From assembly GCA_000719025.1 (NCBI GenBank), contig JODP01000012.1:186001-250000 (forward strand): a DNA stretch of 64,000 bases, in the 5' to 3' direction. Positions within the stretch are counted from its first letter, which is position 1. Each line of letters starts with the position of its first letter. The position numbers were made by a program, and so were the translations under genes. Shown piece by piece: positions 41,801 to 64,000 of this stretch. The stretch is from Kineosporia aurantiaca JCM 3230 (GTDB taxonomy: Bacteria; Actinomycetota; Actinomycetes; Actinomycetales; Kineosporiaceae). Below the pieces are notes generated by a model that had not been told where the DNA came from, ran no database searches, and saw only the letters and a list, made by a program, of their open reading frames with translations.

Positions 41801-44800
41801 CTGGTGTAAGGACGTTCGTCGAGATCGGTCCGGACGCAGTGCTGTCCGGGCTGGGGGCGCAGAGCGCTTCCGAAGACGAAGCCTGGGTCTCGGCTCTTCG
41901 GCGCAACCGCGACGAGGCGTCCACCCTGCTGGCCGCGGCCGCCCGGATCTACGTCCGGGGCGGAAACGTAGACTGGACGGCGATCTTCGCCGGCAGCGGT
42001 GCGCGGCGGGTCGGGTTGCCGACCCGGGCCTTCGTCCGGCAGAACTACTGGCTCACCCCGAGCCCTTCGGCCAACGGCCACGCGTTCCTCGGGAAACCCC
42101 TGGATCTGTCCAGCAGCGGCGGTCTGGTGATGACCGGGCAGCTCTCGCTGGCCGCCCAGCCCTGGCTGGCCGACCACGTCGTCGCCGGTCGGGTGGTGGT
42201 GCCCGGAGCCGCGCTGGTCGAGATGGCAGTGAGGGCGGGAGATGAGGCGGGCTGTAGGCGGGTGGCCGAACTGGTGATCCAGGCGCCGCTGGTGCTGTCG
42301 GCCAAGGACGTGGTCCGGGTCCAGGTCACGGTCGCGGAAATGGATGACGATCGGCGCGAGTTGAGCATCCATTCGCGCCGGGAGGACGACCCGGGTTCGT
42401 GGACGCTGCACGCCTCCGGCGTGCTTGCGGACATTGAGCTGACTCCGCCCAACGATCTCACCGCCCTCACCCAATGGCCTCCGGCCAGCGCTGAACCAGA
42501 GGACCTCTCCGACTTGTACCCCGCGCTCGCCGACTCCGGGCTGGCCTACGGCCCGCGCTTCCAGGGCGTGCGCGCAGCCTGGCGCCGAGGCGACGAGGTC
42601 TTCGCGGAAGTCGTTCTGGCCGAAGGTCTGTCGTCGGACGGGTTCGGCCTGCACCCGGCTCTGCTGGACGCCTCACTGCACCTGCTCGGCCCGCTGGACC
42701 AGGGCCAGGACGGCCCGATGCTCCCGTTCGCCTGGACCGACGTGGAGGTGCACTCGGCCGGGGCGAGCACGGCCCGGGTCCGGCTGGCCCCGGCGGAGGA
42801 CGGCTTCTCGGTCACGCTGGCCGACGAAGCGGGCGGGCTGATCGCAAGCGTCGGATCGCTGACGCTGCGGGCCCTTCCGGCCGGAACCTCGACCACCACC
42901 GCCCAGCTGGCCCGCGAGGCCCTCTACGAACTGGACTGGATCCCGGCGAAGGCGGTGAGCGAGGTCGGAACCCAGGACTGGGTGGTGCTCGGCGGTGAGC
43001 TCGGCCTGCCCGGTGTCGTCCGCCACCCCGACCTCGACGCCCTCCTGGCCGCCATCGCGGCCGGTGAGTCGCAGCGTCCACCCGTAGTGATCGTGCCCTG
43101 CGAGACGGCCGGGGAAGTTCCGGACGCGGCCCGCCAAGCCACCATCGATGGGCTCGGTCTGCTTCAGGCCGGGCTGGCGGCCGACGAACTGGCCGACAGC
43201 CGCCTGGTCCTGGTCACCCGGCAGGCCGTGGACGCCGCAGCCGCGCCGATCGACCTGACCGGGGCCGGGATCTGGGGATTGGGCCGGGTCGCGGCGGCGG
43301 AGAACCCGGACCGGGTCGTCCTGGTGGACCTGGAGACTCCCGATCACGCGGTCGAGGCGCTGACCGGGGCCCTGGCCACGCACGAGGCCCAGGTCGCGGT
43401 GCGGGCCGGGCAGAACCTGGTGCCCCGGCTGGTGCGGGCCTCGAACGGCCTGGTCGTGCCGACCGACGAAGCGGCCTGGCGGCTGGAGTGCACCGCCCGC
43501 GGCACGCTGGAGAACCTGGCCCTGGTCCCGACCGACGCCGGAACCCGCGACCTGGCACCGGGCGAGATCCGGGTCGCGGTCCGGGCCGCCGGCGTCAACT
43601 TCCGCGACGTGCTCAACGTGCTCGGCATGTACCCCGGTGAGGCCGGCCTGCTCGGTCTTGAGGGCGCGGGCGTGGTGCTCGAGGTCGGCTCGGACGTCTC
43701 GATCCTGAAGCCGGGCGACCGCGTGATGGGGCTCTTCTCGGGAGCTTTCGGACCGATCGGGGTGACCGACGCCCGGCTGGTGGTGCCGGTCCCGGACGGC
43801 TGGACGATGGCCGAGGCGGCCGCCGCGCCGGTGGTCTACCTGACCGCCTGGTACGCGCTGGTGGTCCTGGCCGGGCTCGGCCAGGGCGAGCGGGTGCTGA
43901 TCCATGCGGCGGCCGGTGGCGTCGGGATCGCGGCGGTCCAGCTCGCCCAGTACCTCGGCGCCGAGGTCTTCGGCACGGCCAGCCCGGGCAAGTGGCCGGT
44001 GCTGCGCGGACTGGGGCTGGACGAGACCCGGATCGCCTCCTCCCGCACGACCGAGTTCGAGGCCGCGTTCCGCGACCGGACCGGCGGCCAGGGCGTGGAC
44101 GTGGTGCTCGACTCGCTGGCCGGTGAGTTCGTCGACGCGTCACTGCGGCTGGTGGCGGGACCGGGCGGCCGGTTCGTCGAGATGGGCAAGACCGACGTCC
44201 GCGACGCGCTGCTGGTCGCGGCCGAGCACGACGGACTCTCCTACCAGGCGTTCGACCTGCTGGATTGTGAACCGGACTTGATCGCCGGGATGTTCGCGGC
44301 GCTTGCGGAGCTGTTCGCGCAGGGAGTGCTGAAGGCTCCGCCGGTCGCGGCCTGGGACGTCCGGCGGGCCTCGGAGGCCTTCCGGCACCTGAGCCAGGCC
44401 CGCAACGTCGGCAAGGTCGTCCTCACGCTTCCGGTTACCCAGAAACGCACCGGAACCGTCCTAGTGACCGGCGCTTCGGGAGCTCTGGGGGGCCTGGTGG
44501 CGCGGCATCTCGCTGAGGCCGAAGACGATGATCTGCTGCTGCTTTCCCGGCGAGGACCGCACGCTCCGAACTCGGCTGCGCTGGCGGCTTCGCTCGCCGA
44601 GGCGGGCGCCGGGGTGCAGATCGTGGCCGGGGATGCGGCCGACCGGGCCGGGCTGGAAGCGGTGCTGGCCGGGGTGAGGAAGCCCCTGCGCGGCGTGATC
44701 CATGCGGCCGGAGTGCTCGAAGACGCGGTGCTCGGCTCGCTGACGCCCGATTCGCTGACCAAGGTGATGCGCCCCAAGGTGGACGGAGCCTGGAACCTGC

Positions 44801-45813
44801 ACCAGGCCACGCGCACCGTGGATCTCGATCTGTTCGTGCTGTTCTCGTCGGTCGCGGGCACCTGGGGCAATCCGGGCCAGGGCAACTACGCAGCCGCCAA
44901 CACGGTGCTCGACGCGCTCGCCGCCTACCGTCGGCGGGCCGGTCTGCTCGCGACCTCACTGGCCTGGGGGCCGTGGGACCTGGGCGAGAACGGCGGCATG
45001 GCCGGGACGCTGACCGAAACCGACCGCAAGCGCCTGGCCCGGCAGGGCTTCGCCCCGATCACCGCGGACGACGGCCTGGACCTGCTGGATCTGGTGACCG
45101 GAACCGGCAACCCCGAAGGCGCCGGCCGGGCTCTGCTGGTCACGGCCCGCCTGGACCGGGCGGCGCTGCGCGAGCGCGGCGCCGCGGGAGTCCCGCCGGT
45201 TGCTGCCGGTCTGGTGCACAACCCGGCTCCGGCCCGCCGTTCGATCAGCCCGATCAGCCAGATCGGTGCGCCAGCTCAACCCGAGGACGTCGGAACCGGT
45301 CTGCTCACCCTCCCAATGGTGGAGCGGGAGAAGGCGCTGCGGGACCTGGTGGTGGCTCAGGCCGCCCTGGTGCTCGGACTGCCCGGGCCGGAGGCGGTCG
45401 AGGTCAGCCTGTCGTTCCGAGAACTCGGCTTCGACTCGCTCACCGCGGTCGAGCTGCGCAACCGGCTGGGCACGGTGACCGGGCTGCGGCTGGGCGCTGC
45501 GGTGGTGTTCGACCATCCGACGCCGGACGCCCTGACCGGCCACCTGAACCGGCAGCTGGGGGGCGACGAAGGCGGCGAGAACGACGTGCTGGCGGCGTTC
45601 TCGGGGCTGGAGAAGGTGGAGTCGGTGCTCGGCGTGCTGGCCGGCGACGAGGCGGCGCGGGCCCGGGTCACCGCCCGGGTCGAGGAGCTTCTGGCCGCGC
45701 TGCGGCGGGGTTCCCCGACCGACGAGCAGAGCACCGAGGACGTCGCCCAGCGGATCGACGAGGCCGAGGACGACGACATCTTCGACTTCATCGACAACGA
45801 GCTCGGGATCTAG
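23830..45813 (+). CDS. Giant type I PKS (7327 aa): loading module plus three fully reducing modules
   Basis: Begins at ATG 23830 after AGGGAG. Residues about 10-997: loading KS (active-site Cys replaced), AT and ACP. Residues about 1021-3024, 3041-5196 and 5212-7244: three KS-AT-DH-ER-KR-ACP modules, each with intact KS Cys, DH His, ER HAAAGGVG and KR Tyr motifs. The last about 75 residues form an acidic docking tail ending DIFDFIDNELGI. Because it has a loading module it starts the assembly line, and the tail should dock to the N-terminal helix of the next gene's product (45846). All three extension ATs are malonyl type. Predicted intermediate: a saturated chain of the starter plus three two-carbon units. 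A long low-complexity insert lies in module 2. The gene follows the FkbH-type gene closely, in one operon. Confidence 0.98.
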   Translation: MSEPAQLPSVPLAIVGMACRYPGGVRSPEDLWQVAVTGREVIGELPGDRGWDLETLRGHGEGSSYLNRGGFLDDVAGFDPAFFGISPREALAMDPQQRILLEVAWEALERAGLDPAGLRGSRTGVFVGAEPREYGPSLYAAPEAIGAHLLTGTTTSVVSGRIAYSLGLNGPALTVDTSASSSLVAIHLAAQALRSGEASLALAGGVSVMPTPGNLVAFSRLRGLAPDGRVKAFAADADGTVWSEGAGLLVLERLDDALTNGHPVLAVLRGTAINNDGASSALTAPNGTAQEAVIRDALASAGMSAADIDAVEAHGTGTPLGDRTELRTLAATYGANRPSGRPLAIGSVKSNLGHTQAAAGVAGVIKTVMALQEGKLAPTLNVAEPAEPIAWAESGLSLLTESRDWPVTDHVRRAGVSSFGISGTNAHVILEESFSLITAEDAEGRGLLGGAGAWLLSARSSGALAQQAERLRTFLDERPAAQDSIAWSLATTRTAHEHRAVVLNALPETLGDLVAGRPAASLITGTAQPEADRRVVFVLPGQGSQWLGMGLELAEKSSLFAAELLRAERALAPYLDWDRARLRDVLAGAEGAPSLDRVDVVQPAIFAVTVALTELWRAAGVQPDAVVGHSQGEITAAYVAGMLSLEDAARTMARRSQVLRALAGHGGMLSLAEPAAEVEARIEPWAGQVSIGAVNSPDATVVSGDPSALAEIAATCERDGVRHRLLPVDYASHSPQVDGLRDELVLALDGVTARPGPVDMISSVTGLLLGPGDLDAEYWFENLRSPVRFAEAVEGLDRAGYEVFVEISPHPVLTGPIAATIERLRSADGALRPAPVVTGTLRRDAGGAERFLTSLAEVHVRGVRVDWAAVLPGAPVVDLPTYPFEHQRFWLEPAARGVAAVASVPESVVTGELQGRLAGKSPGEQSRLVLELIQGHSAALLGLASAEAVDPGRTFRDTGFDSMAGVELRTRLNQATGLDLPASLIFDHPTPAVLAGFLLTRLLGTAERSADRRARAVPVDEPIAIVAMSCRLPGGVHDPEGLWDLVTGGIDAIGDAPADRGWELEGTAALRGGYLHDAGDFDPTFFGISPREALAMDPQQRLMLETAWEALERAGVDIPQLRGSATGVYIGAASSGYGEDGPAELQGHLRTGNATSVLSGRVAYTFGLEGPAVTVDTACSSSLVALHLAAQALRSGECDLALAGGVTVHATPSWVTWFTRQQGLSSDGRCKAFGADADGMGMAEGAGIILLERLSDAHRNGHQVLALVNGSAVNQDGASNGLTAPNGPAQQRVIRAALANAGLAAGDVDAVEAHGTGTGLGDPIEAQALIATYGAGRSAENPLLLGTVKSNIGHTQWSAGVAGIIKTVLALQHGLLPRTLHADVPTEHVDWSSGTVKLLTDAAQWPEQGRPRRAGVSSFGISGTNAHVILEQAPVVERVDAAGGLPSVVGTRAVPLILSARTPEALSAQARRLAEFVQDRTDFDGSDLADVAWSLATARTGLPERAVVTAATREELLTGLAGLGESGSVPAGGRVGFVFTGQGAQRLGMGQQLYTAYPVFAQAFDEVCAALDEHLGQDVSLKSVISGDGPIDETMWAQTGLFAVEVALFRLLESWGVKPDAMAGHSIGELAAAHVAGVWTLADAAKVVAARGRLMQGLPHGGAMLSVRAPESEVLAVLARVTDGVESGHPEADTRVIGIAAVNGPDAVVVSGTEAAVAVVEAEFTARKVRTRRLRVSHAFHSVLMKPMLAEFAAVTGSVAYAAPRIPIVSTLTGTQVTDKLLDPAYWVRQVREAVRFADAVAALREDGVRTFVEIGPDAVLTSLGEQEAIGAEAWIPTLRRDRDETHTLANALGTLGASGADVHWSAFFPGANRIALPTYAFTRQRYWLTAGSGTRPKDSGLGASGHPLLGTVVELPANGGLVLTGRLSRSVPSWLADHVVAGRVVVPGAALVEMAIRAGDETGSPRLAELIIQTPMVVPARGGLQVQIAVGEPDERGERTLTIHSRPEDENASWTEHAAGVLALALDEAPATFAKIWPPAGAVEENLDELYPSLARLGLPYGPSFRGMKRAWRRGEEIFAEVGLDQSTDVGGYGLHPALLDSALHLIAGGEVAQLPFAWTDVAIQATGATAARVRLVPVVDGFALALADAQGEPIATVGSLVLRPLPAGGLVDEPLVAEALHEVSWVPVGGDEAVDDAHWAVLENPVASLAAMTQSMADGAAAPEVLVARITETNVQSQGLPDVARATASSVLALLQNFLAADELATSRLLVVTERAVDAGSTPLNLALAAVWGLVRAAQAEQPNRILLVDIESEDDLPELPQAVSSGEAQVVIRGGRMLAPRLSALQNGLTVPEEQAWRLAVTERGTLENVVLKPADTDHRALKPREVRVELRAAGVNFRDVLNVLGMYPGDPGLLGLEGAGVVLDTGEDVTGLRVGDAVMGLFDGAFGPIAIADERLLIRVPNGWTMAEAASVPVVYLTAWHALAEIAGLRAGESVLIHAAAGGVGTAAVQVARHLGAEVFGTASPAKWAQLGLDAEHVASSRTLEFEDAFRAATGGTGVDVVLDSLAGDFVDASLRLAAGGSGRFVEIGKTDIRDADEVARDHEGLQYNAFDLLELDPDRIGTMFAALSELFAAGVLKPLPIACWDVRQAVDAFRHLSQARNVGKVVLTLPVPERSGTTLITGVSGALGGLVARHLAGSLLLLSRRGPAAPGTASLVADLAEQGATVRLIAADVAERQQLTSVLNLIPVEEPLRSVVHAAGTLDDGVLSSLSSDRVEAVMRPKVDGAWNLHHLTRHLDLDRFVLFSSVAGIWGNAGQAGYAAANTFLDALAADRRAHGIPATSLAWGPWQSDAGGMAQTLTDADWQRFARQGLAPHSAADGLILLDSAVKQAQALLVPARLTFRGAQARPLLAGLQSVGPRARRVAGGDENRTGLASLPETERRQAVLDVVRTQAALVLGMPGAETVSPGASFRELGIDSLTAVELRNRLGSVTGLRLPAGVVFDYPTPALLASFVGTKLVPEAASTTTATVLARKDDDQLVIVGIGCRFPGGVGSAGEFWQLLADGVDTVGGFPVDRGPTWENAFAGSEEYSRVGAFLPDAGDFDAHFFGISPREALAMDPQQRLLLETSWQALEDAGIDPESLQGSSTGVFAGLIYHDYAVGGALPEEVQGYLSTGGSGGVASGRVAYALGLEGPAVTIDTACSSSLVALHLAAQALRSGECDLALAGGVTVMATPGTFLEFARQKGLSSDGRCKAYAQGADGTGWGEGVGMLVVERMSDAVRNGHRVLAVLAGTAVNQDGASNGLTAPNGPSQQRVIQAALAGAGLSAGEVDVIEGHGTGTRLGDPIEAEALIATYGQGRAPGHPVLLGSVKSNIGHTQAAAGVAGVIKMIEAMAHGVVPATLHVDEPSTHVDWDAGAVRLVTSATAWPETGHPRRAGVSSFGFSGTNAHVILEQAPAPAPARRTGPMPVVPWVISARGGLATQAERLRQFVLDRPELDPVDIGWSLASSRARLSERAVVVGSTPEELLTALTEVGDSGSRFGSVGFVFTGQGAQRLAMGQGLYAAYPVFAEAFDAVCAALEAHLGGSPADVIRGDDAELLNQTQWAQAGLFAVEVALFRLLESWSVHPVAVTGHSIGELAAAYVAGVWTLADAAKVVAARGRLMQALPSGGAMLSVRASESDVRLLLTRFAGLSIAAVNAADAVVLSGPAGIIKAAEEHLTGQDIRVRRLRVSHAFHSELMEPMLADFAAVTASVSYAAPRIPLVSTLTGKMAGDELLDPGYWVRQVRESVRFADAVNTLRENGVRTFVEIGPDAVLTALSTTEEPWIPLLRRDRDEPHTLLTALAQGVDVDWAALFAGTDAQRVTLPPYSFARQRYWLNAGTGSGDAVGLGQTGAAHPLLGASTTMAAGGGLLLTGRLALSSQPWLGDHVVAGQVVLPGAALVEMAVRAGDETGQTRVAELIIETPLVLPRAAGIRVQVTLEPADENGRSAIAIYSQSEERAQLWTRHATGVLASPNEVAHSQFEWPPSGAVEEDLGELYAELGAQGLSYGSVFQGVQRGWRRGEELFAEIGLDQSTDVSGFALHPALLDAALHLLGRPERGAETGPKLPFAWTDVAIHATGATTARVRLAPAADGVSVTLTDDNGELIASVGSLMLRELPAAGLVGESVLQESLFEVNWIPSRIPDSFTADALEGWTFLRSGSEVGGSAAGSNGTGIVPGAVVPGAVVPGAVVPGAVVPASLSELSEAIAGGAGAPEVVVLDLRDNYGLRGGRAAEDVSVGTGLQPAAPADAEGSVGGLQDPASTATSLEAGLGDPDSASRCLEIDLEPSADAAGSVGAGQKDSVSGSAKSSPGIGLERSISAETEGFSGAGPQLPVAHNAKSSRRSTPFDAGAAARSASAHLLAELQEWLNANALAGSKLLILTQQALDTGPGAVPDPAAAALPGLIRVASAENPGRIVLADLDDTPDPAALLQQGMAMGEPEFAVRQGEVLVPRLTRPTQALAVPAGSSNWRLNFTDRGTLENLTLEPVEISPNLAPGQVRVGLRAAGVNFRDVLNVLGMYPGEAGQLGLEGAGVVLEVGSEVSGLRPGDRVMGLFTAAFGPEVVTDARLLVRVPEGWSLTEAAAAPVVYLTAYYALVDLAELGAGERVLVHAAAGGVGIAAVQLAQYLGAEVFGTASTAKWSTLRELGLPETHIASSRTLDFEEAFRAATGGAGVDVVLDSLAGDFVDASARLAAGPQGRFVEMGKTDVRDPERMAAEHGGLRYRSFDLLDTSPDRIAQMFAVLSDLFAAQALTPLPVAAWDIRRAADAFRHLSQARNVGKVVLTIPATDRSGTVLITGASGALGGVLAKHVAAESLVLLSRRGPDASGTAALAAELAELGTSVRVAAADVADRDQLSAIVKEIDDLRGVFHAAGLLDDGVIGAQTPDRIDAVMRPKSDGAWYLHELTRERDLTDFVLFSSIAGTWGNPGQAGYAAANTFLDALAAYRRSEGLAGLALAWGPWQLDAGGMTGHLTGADWERLSRNGSRPISVHEGLALLDAAKTVGKSALVPVRLDVPALSASENVPPLLSSVVRRTIRRKAAVAAKAEGNVLAEQIEAMPESDRVTALLDLIHTQAALVLGLPGPESIIAEDTFKDLGVDSLTALELRNRLNQVTGLRLSATLVFDYPTPAVLATHLRDELIGSSPEVIRTVQVKAAEDELVIVGIGCRFPGGAGSADEFWDLLAQGTDTVGGFPVDRGPQWTNVVDLDPEASGKTYASEGAFLYDAGEFDPRFFGINPREALAMDPQQRLLLETSWEALEDAGIDPSGLQGSDTGVFAGLIYHDYGLGGTPGEVEGYISTGTSGGVASGRVAYALGLEGPAVTVDTACSSSLVALHLAAQALRSGECTLALAGGVTVMSTPGTFVEFSRQRGLANDGRCKAYAEAADGTGWGEGVGVLVLEKLSDARRNGHQILAVLRGSAMNQDGASNGLTAPNGPSQQRVIRAALASAGLSPADVDVVEGHGTGTRLGDPIEAQALLATYGQDRDGTNPVLLGSVKSNIGHTQAAAGVAGIIKMVQAMRHGVVPATLHVDKPSSHVDWDNGAVQLVTEPTPWPQTGRPRRAGISSFGFSGTNAHVIIEQAPDEVPVEQPHSPLPVTPWVISGRGEAGLRAQAERLSESLPADLTAEHAADLGWSLATTRPDLSHRAVVLGRTPDELRAALTTLDEISGVAGTVGQVAFVFTGQGAQRVGMGQELYAAYPVFADAFDAVCAGLEEHLDQGELTLRAVLDGAGSVDDTVWAQAGLFAIEVALFRLLESWGVGPSVMAGHSIGELAAAHVAGVWSLADACAVVAARGRLMQALPAGGAMLAVALPEEDVLDRLPSGVGIAAVNGPDAIVVSGPEAEVEALAVQWDAEGVRVRRLRVSHAFHSALMEPMLAEFATVTRLVSYAQPRIPLISTLTGEPVTEAVLEPDYWVRQVREAVRFHDAVTALRDSGVRTFVEIGPDAVLSGLGAQSASEDEAWVSALRRNRDEASTLLAAAARIYVRGGNVDWTAIFAGSGARRVGLPTRAFVRQNYWLTPSPSANGHAFLGKPLDLSSSGGLVMTGQLSLAAQPWLADHVVAGRVVVPGAALVEMAVRAGDEAGCRRVAELVIQAPLVLSAKDVVRVQVTVAEMDDDRRELSIHSRREDDPGSWTLHASGVLADIELTPPNDLTALTQWPPASAEPEDLSDLYPALADSGLAYGPRFQGVRAAWRRGDEVFAEVVLAEGLSSDGFGLHPALLDASLHLLGPLDQGQDGPMLPFAWTDVEVHSAGASTARVRLAPAEDGFSVTLADEAGGLIASVGSLTLRALPAGTSTTTAQLAREALYELDWIPAKAVSEVGTQDWVVLGGELGLPGVVRHPDLDALLAAIAAGESQRPPVVIVPCETAGEVPDAARQATIDGLGLLQAGLAADELADSRLVLVTRQAVDAAAAPIDLTGAGIWGLGRVAAAENPDRVVLVDLETPDHAVEALTGALATHEAQVAVRAGQNLVPRLVRASNGLVVPTDEAAWRLECTARGTLENLALVPTDAGTRDLAPGEIRVAVRAAGVNFRDVLNVLGMYPGEAGLLGLEGAGVVLEVGSDVSILKPGDRVMGLFSGAFGPIGVTDARLVVPVPDGWTMAEAAAAPVVYLTAWYALVVLAGLGQGERVLIHAAAGGVGIAAVQLAQYLGAEVFGTASPGKWPVLRGLGLDETRIASSRTTEFEAAFRDRTGGQGVDVVLDSLAGEFVDASLRLVAGPGGRFVEMGKTDVRDALLVAAEHDGLSYQAFDLLDCEPDLIAGMFAALAELFAQGVLKAPPVAAWDVRRASEAFRHLSQARNVGKVVLTLPVTQKRTGTVLVTGASGALGGLVARHLAEAEDDDLLLLSRRGPHAPNSAALAASLAEAGAGVQIVAGDAADRAGLEAVLAGVRKPLRGVIHAAGVLEDAVLGSLTPDSLTKVMRPKVDGAWNLHQATRTVDLDLFVLFSSVAGTWGNPGQGNYAAANTVLDALAAYRRRAGLLATSLAWGPWDLGENGGMAGTLTETDRKRLARQGFAPITADDGLDLLDLVTGTGNPEGAGRALLVTARLDRAALRERGAAGVPPVAAGLVHNPAPARRSISPISQIGAPAQPEDVGTGLLTLPMVEREKALRDLVVAQAALVLGLPGPEAVEVSLSFRELGFDSLTAVELRNRLGTVTGLRLGAAVVFDHPTPDALTGHLNRQLGGDEGGENDVLAAFSGLEKVESVLGVLAGDEAARARVTARVEELLAALRRGSPTDEQSTEDVAQRIDEAEDDDIFDFIDNELGI
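23857..26820 (+). other. Loading module: KS(Cys to Ala)-AT(methylmalonyl-like)-ACP
   Basis: The KS (23857-25122) is full length, but the motif reads VDTSASSSL: the codon at the Cys position (24364-24366) is GCC, Ala. The two His motifs, HGTGT and KSNLGH, remain. AT about 25432-26320 has GHSQGE (25711) and YASH (26017-26028), the methylmalonyl signature, unlike every other AT in the window. ACP has GFDSM, Ser codon 26713-26715. By analogy with KSQ loading modules, it should decarboxylate methylmalonyl-ACP to a propionyl starter. Ala in place of Gln is unusual, so direct loading of another acyl group is an alternative. Confidence 0.88.
26890..32900 (+). other. PKS extension module 1: KS-AT(malonyl)-DH-ER-KR-ACP
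   Basis: KS Cys codon 27364-27366. AT: GHSIGE at 28699 and HAFHS at 29041, malonyl type. DH about 29548-30340: His codon 29644 in DHVVAGRVVVP, and Asp 30133 in HPALLDSALH. ER about 30904-31850 with HAAAGGVG from 31333. KR about 31867-32520: LDD (B-type) and GQAGYAAAN with Tyr at 32299. ACP Ser codon 32779-32781 in GIDSL. All reductive motifs look intact, so this module should give a fully saturated methylene pair. Confidence 0.92.
32950..39415 (+). other. PKS extension module 2: KS-AT(malonyl)-DH-ER-KR-ACP with a long linker insert
   Basis: KS with IDTACSSSL. AT: GHSIGE at 34750 and HAFHS at 35053, malonyl type. DH His codon 35641 in DHVVAGQVVLP. ER about 37405-38350 with HAAAGGVG from 37819. 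KR with AAGLLDDG (B-type) and GQAGYAAAN. ACP GVDSL, Ser codon 39292-39294. Between DH and ER, the structural KR half is expanded by about 200 residues (36460-37060) of Ser/Gly/Glu-rich sequence that begins with four VPGAV repeats. Predicted outcome: full reduction. Confidence 0.92.
36511..36570 (+). repeat. Four exact 15-base tandem repeats in coding sequence
   Basis: GTGCCCGGTGCGGTG occurs four times head to tail (36511, 36526, 36541, 36556) and encodes VPGAV each time; a partial fifth copy (gtgcctgcg) follows. The unit length is a multiple of three, so copy-number changes would keep the frame. It starts the low-complexity insert of module 2. Confidence 0.97.
39463..45560 (+). other. PKS extension module 3: KS-AT(malonyl)-DH-ER-KR-ACP
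   Basis: KS with VDTACSSSL. AT with GHSIGE and HAFHS, malonyl type. DH about 42076-42880 with DHVVAGRVVVP and HPALLDASLH. ER about 43495-44430 with NFRDVLNVLGMYPG and HAAAGGVG. KR about 44452-45110 with AAGVLEDA (a variant of LDD) and GQGNYAAAN. ACP GFDSL, Ser codon 45436-45438. The structural KR half is of ordinary length here, without repeats. Predicted outcome: full reduction. Confidence 0.92.
45580..45810 (+). other. C-terminal docking domain of the giant PKS
   Basis: After the last ACP come helical, charged residues (AFSGLEKVESVLGVLAGDEA, ARVEELLAALRRG) and an acidic end, EAEDDDIFDFIDNELGI. This is the usual form of actinobacterial class 1 C-terminal docking domains, which pair with an N-terminal coiled coil on the next subunit. 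The next gene starts with such a helix. Confidence 0.85.
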
Positions 45814-45830
45814 GCACATTCGTGGTGAGT

Positions 45831-45837
45831 GGAGAGG
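45831..45837 (+). promoter_or_regulatory. Ribosome binding site of the downstream PKS
   Basis: GGAGAGG, eight bases before ATG 45846, in the 32-base gap after the giant PKS stop codon. It decides the start of the next PKS and leaves little room for a promoter, so the two genes are very likely cotranscribed. Confidence 0.8.
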
Positions 45838-45845
45838 TTCGGCGG

Positions 45846-64000
<18,155 letters not shown>

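Overview
The window is one continuous stretch of a large modular type I polyketide synthase (PKS) gene cluster, all on the + strand. The very high G+C content, G/C-ending codons and PKS style point to an actinomycete; the genus cannot be read from the sequence. There are no tRNA, rRNA, CRISPR, transposase, regulator, transporter or P450 genes here. The PKS genes at both ends run off the window.

Layout: (1) 1-9792, the 3' part of a PKS gene: an incomplete KS-AT-KR-ACP module, a KS-AT-KR-ACP module and a thioesterase (TE). (2) 9793-10027, a 235-base gap with a possible 20-codon leader peptide, a terminator-like hairpin, a second stem-loop and a candidate promoter. (3) 10028-20268, a paralogous KS-AT-KR-ACP / KS-AT-KR-ACP-TE gene whose first KS carries a deletion of about 130 bases plus a frameshift. 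(4) 20399-23810, a four-gene cassette of the FkbK/FkbJ/FkbI/FkbH families that makes an alkoxy- or hydroxymalonyl-ACP extender from a glycolytic C3 unit; no FkbG O-methyltransferase is present in the window. (5) 23830-45813, a 7327-residue PKS with a loading module whose KS has Ala in place of the catalytic Cys, followed by three complete KS-AT-DH-ER-KR-ACP modules and a C-terminal docking tail. (6) 45846-64000, the next PKS gene, open to the window end: two more fully reducing modules, then a module with a damaged DH and, where the ER should be, long low-complexity repeats, followed by a KR.

Inferred logic: the gene at 23830 starts the chain, probably from propionate because the loading AT looks methylmalonyl-specific. 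It passes the chain to the product of 45846. Five consecutive fully reducing modules with malonyl-type ATs would build a long unbranched saturated segment before the first hydroxyl is set by the sixth extension module. Later modules must lie beyond position 64000 and before position 1. The chain would be released by one of two TE-terminated paralogues, which differ in predicted KR stereochemistry (A-type in the first, B-type in the second). The FkbH-K cassette implies at least one oxygenated extender, but every extension AT visible here has malonyl signatures, so the AT that uses it probably lies outside the window.

The most unusual features are the broken KS in the second TE-PKS, the Cys-to-Ala loading KS, the replacement of an ER by repeats, a recurrent insertion loop in the structural KR subdomain that holds repeats or an imperfect palindrome, and a hydrophobic/VE-rich insert in a KR dimerization element.
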